Below, piece by piece: positions 1 through 5,505 of a stretch of DNA of 8,224 bases; positions within the stretch are counted from its first letter, which is position 1, and every line of letters starts with the position of its first letter. Made by a program: the position numbers and the translations under genes. A model generated the notes under the pieces. It did no database searches and had not been told where the DNA came from. It saw only the letters and a program-made list of their open reading frames with translations. This stretch comes from an uncultured Erysipelotrichaceae bacterium (GTDB lineage: Bacteria; Bacillota_I; Bacilli_A; RF39; UBA660): the NCBI GenBank assembly GCA_902803685.1, contig CADCQR010000131.1, positions 1-8,224 of the forward strand, in the 5' to 3' direction.

Positions 1-1
1 T

Positions 2-217
2 CAGCCTCAAACGCCTATGTTTAACCCTATTACTGAAGGTATTCAGGAAAAATGTGTGCATCGTACTTTTGTGCATGATGTGCCACATGTTTGCCCTGTG
101 CATACTCGTATAATTAATCATCATGTATATAGACATTTTTATCAACCCCGTTATACATGTAGTGAAGAAAATACAGTTAGTAATGTTCAATGTGGTTCTT
201 GTTGTAATTACAGGTAG
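2..217 (+). CDS. CotD-like spore coat protein (5' partial)
   Basis: This is the 3' end of a small His/Cys-rich protein; 71 residues are visible. The frame is open to the left edge, and the first ATG (17) has no ribosome binding site, so the true start most likely lies upstream of the window. The visible part has a central run of spaced histidines and aromatics (VPHVCPVHTRIINHHVYRHF) and ends in a Cys-rich tail (CGSCCNYR). The order 'Cys-His, hydrophobic-P-H-x-x-P-x-H-T, x-N-H-H, x-x-H-F' resembles the B. subtilis CotD family of inner spore coat proteins, which are assembled by the mother cell around the forespore. The assignment rests on pattern resemblance, not on a search. The Cys/His content would suit cross-linking or metal binding in the coat, which is inference. 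A hairpin terminator follows, so it does not appear to be co-transcribed with rpoZ. Confidence 0.75.
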   Translation, partial: QPQTPMFNPITEGIQEKCVHRTFVHDVPHVCPVHTRIINHHVYRHFYQPRYTCSEENTVSNVQCGSCCNYR

Positions 218-221
218 AATT

Positions 222-243
222 AAGGATGCTTTGGCATCTTTTT
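222..243 (+). terminator. Intrinsic terminator after the coat gene
   Basis: An inverted repeat AAGGATGC / GCATCTTT (8 bp with one G-U pair, loop TTTG) runs directly into a T tract. It sits 5 bases after the stop codon of the CotD-like gene and separates it from rpoZ. Confidence 0.75.
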
Positions 244-287
244 AATATTATATTTATGTAAATAATGTGTCTAATTTTTTGGTATTA

Positions 288-316
288 TTGATAAATTCAA
301 TTAACTGGTTTATCCT
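288..316 (+). promoter_or_regulatory. Weak candidate promoter for rpoZ
   Basis: TTGATA (288-293) is followed after 17 bases by TATCCT (311-316). The -35 matches the sigma-A consensus at 5 of 6 positions and the -10 at 4 of 6. A start about 7 bases after the -10 would fall at the AGGAG ribosome binding site (324-328), giving a very short leader. The surrounding DNA is so AT-rich that this could be chance. Confidence 0.22.
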
Positions 317-338
317 AGATAATAGGAGCGTGATATTA

Positions 339-545
339 ATGATTTTTCCTTCTATAGATAAACTTTTAAATATAGTTGATTCTAAATATGAGCTTGTGCA
401 TATTGCTGCTAGGAGAAGCAAACAGATTGATAAAGACGGCCTTTTGCAGATGCCAGAAAATGAATATAGAAGTAAAAGGAATATAGGAAGAGCACTTGAA
501 GAAGTTTCAGAGGGACTTATTGAGATTAAAAAGAAGGAAGAATAG
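339..545 (+). CDS. rpoZ: DNA-directed RNA polymerase omega subunit
   Basis: The product is a 68-residue omega subunit, which binds the beta' subunit of RNA polymerase and assists core assembly and stability. It opens with the family signature IFPSIDKLLNIVDSKYELV, followed by the helix HIAARRSKQI. The C-terminal part NIGRALEEVSEGLIEI is the conserved 'ALEEI-x-G-K/L-I' segment. The length equals that of the short omega proteins of Bacillota. The start is the ATG at 339, placed by AGGAG at 324-328 with a 10-base gap; the open frame extends further upstream, but that part does not resemble omega, and the in-frame GTG at 330 is too close to the ribosome binding site. In many Bacillota rpoZ follows gmk and precedes coaBC/priA. 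Here it lies between a coat gene and recX, each apparently with its own signals. A weak terminator overlaps its stop codon. Confidence 0.93.
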   Translation: MIFPSIDKLLNIVDSKYELVHIAARRSKQIDKDGLLQMPENEYRSKRNIGRALEEVSEGLIEIKKKEE

Positions 546-559
546 CTTTCTTTTTTTTT
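528..559 (+). terminator. Probable terminator overlapping the rpoZ stop
   Basis: AAAGAAGG (530-537) can pair with CTTTCTTT (546-553), with one G-U pair, and flanking A's can pair with further T's. The loop contains the TAG stop of rpoZ, and the T tract runs to 559. The stem is AT-rich, so read-through into recX is likely. Confidence 0.5.
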
Positions 560-570
560 GTAATTTAATT

Positions 571-579
571 TGGTATACT
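571..579 (+). promoter_or_regulatory. Extended -10 promoter candidate for recX
   Basis: TGGTATACT reads as TGn plus a -10 hexamer with 5 of 6 matches to TATAAT. No good -35 is present (only T-rich sequence upstream), which is tolerated by extended -10 promoters. The predicted start near 586 coincides with the GGAG ribosome binding site of recX. Confidence 0.35.
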
Positions 580-597
580 TTTAATGGAGTAGTGTAT

Positions 598-1344
598 ATG
601 GAAATATTAAAATATAAAAAATTGAGTAATGGTAAATACAAAGTTACTTTGGATAATCTTGAGTTAATATTATATGAGGAAGTAATATTAAAATATAATT
701 TATTAATTTCAAAAAATATTGCTAGAGATATTATTGAAGATATAATGAGAGATAATACATTTTATGAAGTATATTATGCTGCTTTAAGTCTTATCAAAAC
801 TAGAATTAGAAGTACTGGAGAGATTTATGAGTTATTAAAGAAAAAAGAGTATTCTGCCGATTTAATAGAAAATTGTATAGAAAAATTATCAAAACAAGGA
901 TATTTGAATGATGACGTTTTTGCTAAAGCATTTATTAATAGTCAGATGGTTAGTACATATAATGGTCCAAATAAGATAAGAAATGCGTTAATAAATCGTG
1001 GTATAGATACTAATATAATTGAAAACAATATCTCAGTATTTTCAGAAGAAGAGCAGATGGTCAAGATTCAGAAACTTGTTTATAGATTTTTAAAGAGCAA
1101 TAAGAGCAGGGGTGGAATAATTTTGAAAAGAAAAATTACTTCAGACTTAATTAACTATGGCTTTGATATTAATTTAATAGATGTGGTTATTTCTAATGTT
1201 GATTTTAAGGTTGACTCTGATATAGCTAGGCGAGAGTATGATAAGTTGTATAAAAAATTATGTACTAAATATAGTGGAGATGAATTAAAAAGAAAGATTA
1301 GGGAAAAAATGTATTTGAAAGGTTTGGAGTATGAAGAAAATTAG
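598..1344 (+). CDS. recX: RecX family regulator of RecA
   Basis: The protein has 248 residues. RecX binds along RecA filaments and modulates recombination and the SOS response. After an N-terminal beta-like segment (residues 1-35), three-helix RecX repeats can be seen. Repeat 1 is about 59-115 (AALSLIKTRIRSTGEIYELL, then LSKQGYLNDDVFAKAFINS). Repeat 2 is about 123-150 (GPNKIRNALINRGIDTNII). Repeat 3 is about 171-200 (RGGIILKRKITSDLINYGFD). The C-terminal motif, REYDKLYKKL followed by YSGDELKRKIREKMYLKGL, is also typical. The start is the ATG at 598 with TGGAG 8 bases upstream; the frame stays open further left, but that part overlaps rpoZ and does not look like RecX. No recA is visible here. 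The last 14 bases overlap the start of the membrane protein gene downstream, so the two are probably translationally coupled. Confidence 0.92.
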   Translation: MEILKYKKLSNGKYKVTLDNLELILYEEVILKYNLLISKNIARDIIEDIMRDNTFYEVYYAALSLIKTRIRSTGEIYELLKKKEYSADLIENCIEKLSKQGYLNDDVFAKAFINSQMVSTYNGPNKIRNALINRGIDTNIIENNISVFSEEEQMVKIQKLVYRFLKSNKSRGGIILKRKITSDLINYGFDINLIDVVISNVDFKVDSDIARREYDKLYKKLCTKYSGDELKRKIREKMYLKGLEYEEN

Positions 1345-2749
1345 GAATAGAGATAAATGTTTTGTTATAATCTTTTTAATTGTTTTTGCTTTGTTTTTAA
1401 CTACTTTTATTAACAAAGAAAGTGATTATTTTTGGCATGTCAAAGCAGGAGAATATATGTTTAATAATTCTTTGTTAAAGAAAGATATATTTTCTTGGAG
1501 TGCTTACAATGAATATTGGGTTAGTCATGAATGGCTATTTGAGGTATTAATATATGTTCTTAGGAGTATTTTTGGTAATATTAGTATATTGATATATATT
1601 TTTATTTCTTTACTTATGATGTATTTCTATATGTATAGGTATAATAAGGAAAAGCTTACTTCAAATTATTTTTTTACTCTTATATGGATATGTATATCTG
1701 CTTTTTTAATGCCATTTATTCAGGCAAGGCCACACTTTATAAGTTTTATTTTTGTAACTATAACTATATATTTAATAAGAGATTTTATTAATAAAAAAGA
1801 ATCTAAGAAAATATACATTTTACCATTGCTTACTATATTGTGGGCAAATATGCATGGGGGGTCATCTAATTTAGGATATTTATTGTGCTTTTTTACTTTT
1901 GGAGTTTCTATTTTTAAGATAAATACTTCTAAAGTGGTTACTGTTTCTCTGGAAAGAAAGCAGTTATATACGTTATTAATTGTCGGCTTGTTATCGGTTA
2001 TTTGTACTGGAATAAATATACATGGTTTTAGAATGACTCTGTATCCTTATGTTAATCTTTGTGATTCTACTATGATACATACGATTGCTGAATGGCAGCC
2101 TACTACTGTTAGTAGTATTTCACATATGCCATTCTTTGTTGTTTCGACTGTTATATTTTTTATATTGTTATTAAGCAAAGAGAAAATAAAAACTATAGAT
2201 TTTGCTTTGTTTATGCTTGGGATTTATTTGGGATTGAAGGCAATTAGATTTTGGCCTTATATTTATATCTTTAGTTCATTTTTTATATTTGATTATGTTG
2301 GGAGTTTCAAGTTTCAAAATATTTTTAAGGTTATGCTTTTTACAGAAGTAGCTTTAATTGGTATAATTTTGTTATCTATACCTGAAACAATACAAGTAAT
2401 TAATAGGGAATATGCATTTTTAAACGCAGAATCTGTTAATATTATTAAGGAAAGCAATCCAAAGAAATTATATAATGAATATAATTTCGGTGGAGAATTG
2501 ATATATTATGATATTCCAGTATTTGTAGATGGAAGAGCGGATCTATATTCAGAAACTGGAATATTAAAGAAGTACTTATCTATATATAATATGGATAAAG
2601 ATTCCTTGCAGTTAATTGATTTTTATGATTTTGATATGTTTTTAGTAGGAAAAGATGGTAGAGTGGATTTGTATTTAAAGGATTCTGATAAATATAAAGT
2701 TGTTTATGACAAGAAGTCTGTTAATTATAGATTATATATGCGCAATTAG
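1331..2749 (+). CDS. Polytopic membrane protein, predicted GT-C-type glycosyltransferase
   Basis: The protein has 472 residues and about ten hydrophobic segments. A first transmembrane helix (about 9-27) is followed by an extracytoplasmic loop with an acidic residue, SDYFWHVKAGEYM (31-43), then YWVSHEWLFEV (62-72). Later elements are QARPH (131-135), WANMHGG (171-177), a GINIHGF segment (227-233), AEWQP (253-257) and KAIRFWP (303-309). A soluble C-terminal part (about 355-472) contains FGGELIYYDIPVFVDGRADLY (386-406). Together these motifs recur in a large family of bacterial membrane proteins with a GT-C-like layout, thought to use polyprenyl-phosphate-linked sugars. Donor, acceptor and actual enzymatic activity cannot be read from the sequence. 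The ATG lies inside the end of recX; AAAGG (1318-1322) gives a better-spaced ribosome binding site than the GGAG one base before the start. No sugar or cell-wall genes accompany it. It ends at a bidirectional terminator. Confidence 0.75.
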   Translation: MKKIRNRDKCFVIIFLIVFALFLTTFINKESDYFWHVKAGEYMFNNSLLKKDIFSWSAYNEYWVSHEWLFEVLIYVLRSIFGNISILIYIFISLLMMYFYMYRYNKEKLTSNYFFTLIWICISAFLMPFIQARPHFISFIFVTITIYLIRDFINKKESKKIYILPLLTILWANMHGGSSNLGYLLCFFTFGVSIFKINTSKVVTVSLERKQLYTLLIVGLLSVICTGINIHGFRMTLYPYVNLCDSTMIHTIAEWQPTTVSSISHMPFFVVSTVIFFILLLSKEKIKTIDFALFMLGIYLGLKAIRFWPYIYIFSSFFIFDYVGSFKFQNIFKVMLFTEVALIGIILLSIPETIQVINREYAFLNAESVNIIKESNPKKLYNEYNFGGELIYYDIPVFVDGRADLYSETGILKKYLSIYNMDKDSLQLIDFYDFDMFLVGKDGRVDLYLKDSDKYKVVYDKKSVNYRLYMRN

Positions 2750-2776
2750 TTTTATTATGTATATTTTATTAAAAAT

Positions 2777-2804
2777 AAAAAAGACAAATATTTGCCTTTT
2801 TTTT
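2777..2804. terminator. Bidirectional terminator between converging genes
   Basis: AAAAAAG-A-CAAA pairs with TTTG-C-CTTTTTT, with one internal mismatch and a tiny loop. It has an A tract on the left and a T tract on the right, so it can act in both directions. It lies between the membrane protein gene (+) and prsA (-). Confidence 0.7.
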
Positions 2805-2818
2805 GTGTAGAGAATCTG

Positions 2819-3811
2819 TTAGTTTGTTTTGTTTGTAGTATCTATTAAATTGTCCATTAATTTTTTATATGCTTTCTTTAAAGTACTATCATTCCATGTG
2901 ATGCCATTTTCTTCTCTAATTGATATTAGTGATTCATAATATAATGAAGTGTTTTCCGATAATTTTTTTTCTCTCAGTTTTTCTTTTATTTTTGATTTAA
3001 CACTCTTTAGAGTTGGCTTTTTTTCTTGCTTTGTTTTTAGTATTATATGATATCCATATGATGTTTTTACTGGCTCTTTTGTATATTCATTTACTTTAAG
3101 TTTTGCACATGCATCAGAAAATTCTGAAACCATCTTGTCATATGAGAAACTTCCTAATTCTCCACCTTTAGTTGCAGTATCTTTATCATCAGAGTTTTCT
3201 TTAGCTAATTTATCAAATTTTTCGCCATCTTCTAATTTTTTTATTATTTCTTTAGCTTTGTTATACGCAGTTTCTTCAGCTTCTTTTTTTTCTTCATCAG
3301 TTGAGTCTTCTTTAGCATTAACTGTTATTAAAATGTGTTTTGCTGACATGTCACCGTATATATTATTATCATAATAATCTTTTATTTCTTTATCTGTTAG
3401 ATTTTTCTCTACATAATCTTCCACGGCTTTTTGTCTTTTGTATTCTAATCTTAATATTGATTCAAGATCTTTTTCATCTTTAGCTCCAAAGTATTGTGAA
3501 ATAACTTGATTAAACGTATTTGTATCTGGATAATATTTTTTAATGTTATCAATTTGATTTTTTACACTGGTATTTTCTTCATCTGTTGTTTTATATTTTT
3601 TATCAAATAATTTATGGTCAATCATATCAACTAAATTAGAAATGTTATCTTCCTTGATACTTTTATAATACTCATTAGCTGTTACTTCTCCTTCTTCTAA
3701 GCCAACGATGGCTTTTGAACTTATGTTAACTTCTTTTTTACATCCGGTTGCCAATAAAGAGGCAGTTAACATTAATGCTGTTATACTTAATATTACTTTA
3801 TTTTTTTTCAT
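2819..3811 (-). CDS. prsA: PrsA-like peptidyl-prolyl isomerase lipoprotein
   Basis: This 330-residue lipoprotein foldase should act on the outer face of the membrane, helping exported proteins fold. Residues 1-23 form a lipoprotein signal peptide (MKKNKVILSI, then a hydrophobic core) ending in the lipobox ATGC, with Cys24 as the lipidated residue. An N-terminal SurA-like chaperone region follows (about 45-150). The parvulin rotamase domain covers about 155-260: SAKHILITV (156-164), FDKLAKENSDD, GGELGSFSYDKMVSEF (216-231) and SYGYHIILK (251-259). A Lys-rich C-terminal helical arm completes the fold (about 262-325). Length and order match PrsA of Bacillota. The start is the ATG at 3811 (minus strand), 5 bases after CAGGAGG. 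The gene stands alone between a terminator and a divergent promoter region. Many genomes carry several PrsA paralogues, so substrates are not inferable. Confidence 0.92.
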   Translation of the reverse strand: MKKNKVILSITALMLTASLLATGCKKEVNISSKAIVGLEEGEVTANEYYKSIKEDNISNLVDMIDHKLFDKKYKTTDEENTSVKNQIDNIKKYYPDTNTFNQVISQYFGAKDEKDLESILRLEYKRQKAVEDYVEKNLTDKEIKDYYDNNIYGDMSAKHILITVNAKEDSTDEEKKEAEETAYNKAKEIIKKLEDGEKFDKLAKENSDDKDTATKGGELGSFSYDKMVSEFSDACAKLKVNEYTKEPVKTSYGYHIILKTKQEKKPTLKSVKSKIKEKLREKKLSENTSLYYESLISIREENGITWNDSTLKKAYKKLMDNLIDTTNKTN

Positions 3812-3829
3812 AGTAACCTCCTGTAGAAT

Positions 3830-3858
3830 ATAATAGCAAAAAAATAATTTTAGTGCAA
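3830..3858 (-). promoter_or_regulatory. Candidate promoter for prsA
   Basis: Read on the minus strand, TTGCAC (3858-3853) is followed after 17 bases by TATTAT (3835-3830), preceded by TGC, which makes an extended -10. The -35 is poor (3 of 6). The predicted start near 3823 abuts the CAGGAGG ribosome binding site. Confidence 0.42.
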
Positions 3859-3875
3859 TAAAATATAGATATAAT

Positions 3876-3903
3876 CACAAAATCAGATAATTACCATAAA
3901 ATA
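3876..3903 (+). promoter_or_regulatory. Sigma-K-like (late mother cell) promoter of the miniprotein pair
   Basis: CACA (3876-3879) is followed by CATAAAATA (3895-3903). The gap between the AC dinucleotide and CATA is 16 bases. This fits the B. subtilis sigma-K consensus (AC, about 16 bases, CATAnnnTA) in sequence and spacing. The related sigma-E -10 is less well matched. It lies 28 bases upstream of the first miniprotein start, and both downstream genes look sporulation-related. A vegetative-like TATAAT (3870-3875) also occurs here, but no matching -35 is visible. Confidence 0.5.
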
Positions 3904-3931
3904 AAGTGAAAGCAAAAAAGGAGGATTAGGT

Positions 3932-4030
3932 ATGTGTTCTAATGTGACTAATAATACATCATATTCGGCTTCGGCGATTATATTGGTGTTATTTATACTT
4001 TTAATTATCATCTTAGGCGCTTATATTTAA
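3932..4030 (+). CDS. YjcZ-like sporulation miniprotein (first of pair)
   Basis: A 32-residue protein with a short polar N-terminus containing one Cys (MCSNVTNNTSYS) and a single hydrophobic helix (SAIILVLFILLIIILGAYI) reaching the C-terminus. This is the build of the YjcZ/SscA-type miniproteins of spore-formers, in which a brief polar segment leads into 'FxLIVVLFILLIIVG' and the protein ends almost at once. In B. subtilis SscA is a small spore protein involved in coat assembly. The typical glycine-rich lead is absent here, so the assignment is by shape and motif only. AAGGAGG (3918-3924) lies 7 bases before the ATG, which strongly supports translation. A sigma-K-like promoter lies upstream. 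The second miniprotein gene starts 13 bases after its stop codon. It could also be an unrelated single-pass membrane peptide. Confidence 0.72.
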   Translation: MCSNVTNNTSYSASAIILVLFILLIIILGAYI

Positions 4031-4043
4031 GGAGGTGAATGAG

Positions 4044-4160
4044 ATGAACTGTAGTGAAAATCATAATACTAGAGGTAGCGGATTTATTATAATAATTGTT
4101 TTATATATTTTATTGGCTATAATATTAGGTGGTTCTTTTAACAATAATCGCGTTTATTAG
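4044..4160 (+). CDS. YjcZ-like sporulation miniprotein (second of pair)
   Basis: A 38-residue protein with the same layout as its upstream neighbour: a polar start with a Cys at position 3 (MNCSENHNTRGSG), one hydrophobic helix (FIIIIVLYILLAIILGG, 14-30) and a short polar tail (SFNNNRVY). The 'FxxIxVLxILLxIILGG' core resembles YjcZ-type sporulation proteins. A nearly perfect ribosome binding site, AAGGAGGTGA (4029-4038), overlaps the TAA stop of the first gene, so the two form one transcriptional unit. The ATG at 4044 is chosen; the in-frame GTG at 4035 lies within the ribosome binding site. A 12-bp hairpin follows 9 bases after the stop. The pair probably arose by duplication, although the polar parts have diverged. 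Function is inferred from family resemblance only. Confidence 0.72.
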   Translation: MNCSENHNTRGSGFIIIIVLYILLAIILGGSFNNNRVY

Positions 4161-4166
4161 TATTAT

Positions 4167-4199
4167 AAAAAAATACAAAGAGGGTTCTTTGTATTTTAG
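4167..4199. terminator. Bidirectional terminator, miniprotein pair / HIT gene
   Basis: AAAATACAAAGA (4170-4181) pairs perfectly over 12 bp with TCTTTGTATTTT (4186-4197) around a GGGT loop. On the minus strand a T7 run follows, so it ends the HIT operon well; its right arm overlaps the TAA stop of the HIT gene. On the plus strand only four T's end the stem, so termination is somewhat weaker there. Confidence 0.85.
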
Positions 4200-4591
4200 T
4201 TTGTTAAGTTTGTATATATTTGGTCTACTGGCTTAAGCTTTTGCTCATCAATTTGAAAATCCACGTTATCATTTTGATATCTTGGTATTAAATGAATGTG
4301 ATAATGTTTTATCTCTTGGCCTAGCTCGTTATTTTGTACTAGTGTTAATCCTTCGCAGTGAAGTCTTTCCTTTAATCTGGGGTATATTTCTTTTTTTACT
4401 ATATTTATTGAATGCGTGATAAATTCTTCATTAATATCCATAATATTTTCAAAGTGTTCTTTGGGGATAATTAGGAGATGTCCATCCGTAACTGGATTAA
4501 TGTTCATAATTATACTTAATAAATTATCTTCATATAATACTTTTGATGGAATATTTCCTTTAATAATTTCACAGAATATGCAATTTTTCAT
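4196..4591 (-). CDS. HIT family nucleotide-binding hydrolase
   Basis: A 131-residue protein of the histidine triad superfamily (HinT/Fhit-like), whose members hydrolyse nucleoside phosphoramidates or dinucleoside polyphosphates in the cytoplasm. The triad HYHIHLI is at 96-102 and is followed by PR, with His98 and His100 in the usual catalytic arrangement. The N-terminus has the CIFC motif (Cys4, Cys7) of zinc-binding bacterial HIT proteins, then EIIKGNIPSKVLYED. INPVTDGHLLIIPKEHFENI (31-50) is the classical HIT core. Length is normal for the family. The exact substrate cannot be read from sequence. AAGGAGG lies 7 bases before the ATG and overlaps the TAA of the upstream gene, so translation is closely linked to that membrane-anchored protein. 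The gene ends in a strong terminator. Confidence 0.93.
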   Translation of the reverse strand: MKNCIFCEIIKGNIPSKVLYEDNLLSIIMNINPVTDGHLLIIPKEHFENIMDINEEFITHSINIVKKEIYPRLKERLHCEGLTLVQNNELGQEIKHYHIHLIPRYQNDNVDFQIDEQKLKPVDQIYTNLTN

Positions 4592-4603
4592 TTTAAAACC
4601 TCC

Positions 4604-5362
4604 TTAATTTAAAAATTCATATTTTATATTATATGTATTTAAGATCGTACTGTTTTTTTTATCATTTAATATATCAGAAATTATATTTTCAAAATTATCT
4701 AATTTAATTATATCGTCTGTTATATTTGATATTTTTATTGCATGTGTTTCATCTTTTGAATCTGTTATAATAAAACTATAGTGTTTTGGTGTAATATTTT
4801 TGTTTCTCATTTTTTCTGAGAGATTTGTTATATAACTAGCAATTTTTTCTGATTTATAAATTGATGGTTTAAATTCAATTTCTAGTGTATATATTTTTGT
4901 TGATTCTAATTTTTGTGAATTAAGTATCTGTTCTTGAATTGGTTTAGTATATTTGTCGAATGTTTTTTCTATATTAGCCTTACATTCAGTATTTGTTTTT
5001 GCTTTTATGTTTTTTCTTATGTTATTTTCTTGATATTCAATTATTGTTTTGCCTTCTATAAAATCTGCTGTATAGGTATCTGTAAAAGTTTTATTTTCAT
5101 AGAATATATAAAAGTACCAATTTTTATTTTTATTACTGGTAACTTTAGTTTGATATCGCAGATTTTTATATTCTGTTTCCTCTAAACTTACTTCATTTAA
5201 TATGTTTTCATAATTTTTGCTTAAGTATGCACTTGTTTTTTCTTTTACCTTTGGTATTCTTAGTGGAGAAATTCTCTCATTTACTATTATTACTCCGAAA
5301 GAAACAAATATTATTAAAAATAGAAGTGACATCTGTATAGTTAGTTTAGTACTTTCTTTCAT
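4604..5362 (-). CDS. Membrane-anchored protein of unknown function
   Basis: Not recognised with confidence. The protein has 252 residues: one N-terminal transmembrane segment (about 7-27, LTIQMSLLFLIIFVSFGVIIV) and then a Lys/Asn/Glu-rich soluble part, probably outside the cell, with no lipobox and no cysteine cluster. Residues about 45-95 (YLSKNYENIL, then LRYQTKVTSN and NWYFYIFYENKTFTDTYTAD) read like the small extracytoplasmic alpha/beta domains of Bacillota (DUF3139/YfjL type: helix, then strands ending in 'DxY'). That resemblance is weak and unsupported by a search. ATG 5362 is preferred because GGTGA (5373-5369) lies 6 bases before it; an in-frame GTG at 5371 would sit inside that ribosome binding site. 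It is the first gene of a two-gene operon with the HIT hydrolase and diverges from the 604-residue coiled-coil protein gene. Confidence 0.8.
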   Translation of the reverse strand: MKESTKLTIQMSLLFLIIFVSFGVIIVNERISPLRIPKVKEKTSAYLSKNYENILNEVSLEETEYKNLRYQTKVTSNKNKNWYFYIFYENKTFTDTYTADFIEGKTIIEYQENNIRKNIKAKTNTECKANIEKTFDKYTKPIQEQILNSQKLESTKIYTLEIEFKPSIYKSEKIASYITNLSEKMRNKNITPKHYSFIITDSKDETHAIKISNITDDIIKLDNFENIISDILNDKKNSTILNTYNIKYEFLN

Positions 5363-5378
5363 AAATATCACCGACTAC

Positions 5379-5407
5379 ATTTTATAATATTTTGTTGGTT
5401 TTTGCAA
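5379..5407 (-). promoter_or_regulatory. Candidate promoter of the HIT operon
   Basis: On the minus strand, TTGCAA (5407-5402) is followed after 17 bases by TAAAAT (5384-5379), with 4 of 6 and 5 of 6 matches to sigma-A. An alternative -10, TATAAA, has a 15-base spacer. The predicted start near 5372 abuts the GGTGA ribosome binding site. Confidence 0.38.
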
Positions 5408-5439
5408 TTGCTATGGAGCGTAAAAAAAGAAAAATGTAG

Positions 5440-5468
5440 TTGTCTTGCTTTGTAAAGTATGTTATTAT
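5440..5468 (+). promoter_or_regulatory. Promoter of the 604-residue protein gene
   Basis: TTGTCT (5440-5445), a 17-base spacer and TATTAT (5463-5468) are preceded by TGT, making an extended -10. This is the best sigma-A-type match in the window. The predicted start near 5475 leaves a leader of about 30 bases before ATG 5506. It diverges from the HIT operon promoter. Confidence 0.5.
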
Positions 5469-5505
5469 AAAAGAAGATAAAAGGATAAAATGGGTGGTGC
5501 TCAAT

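Noticed and set aside
267..338. N-terminal extension of rpoZ
   Set aside because: The frame is open, but omega similarity begins at ATG 339, where a properly spaced AGGAG supports the start.
496..597. N-terminal extension of recX overlapping rpoZ
   Set aside because: It covers the rpoZ 3' end and a poly-T terminator, has no RecX similarity, and ATG 598 has a good ribosome binding site.
1331..2749. Mollicute-type genetic code (TGA read as Trp)
   Set aside because: All tryptophans checked in this Trp-rich protein use TGG, and no in-frame TGA is needed to keep any gene open.
3135..3374. Open frame on the plus strand, 79 codons
   Set aside because: It lies wholly antisense within the parvulin domain of prsA, its Ser/Leu-rich product mirrors the Lys/Glu codons of the real gene, and it has no ribosome binding site.
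4416..5185. Open frames on the plus strand at 4416-4607 and 4934-5185
   Set aside because: They are antisense to the HIT gene and the anchored-protein gene, are Phe/Ile-rich shadows of AT-rich coding DNA, and lack ribosome binding sites.
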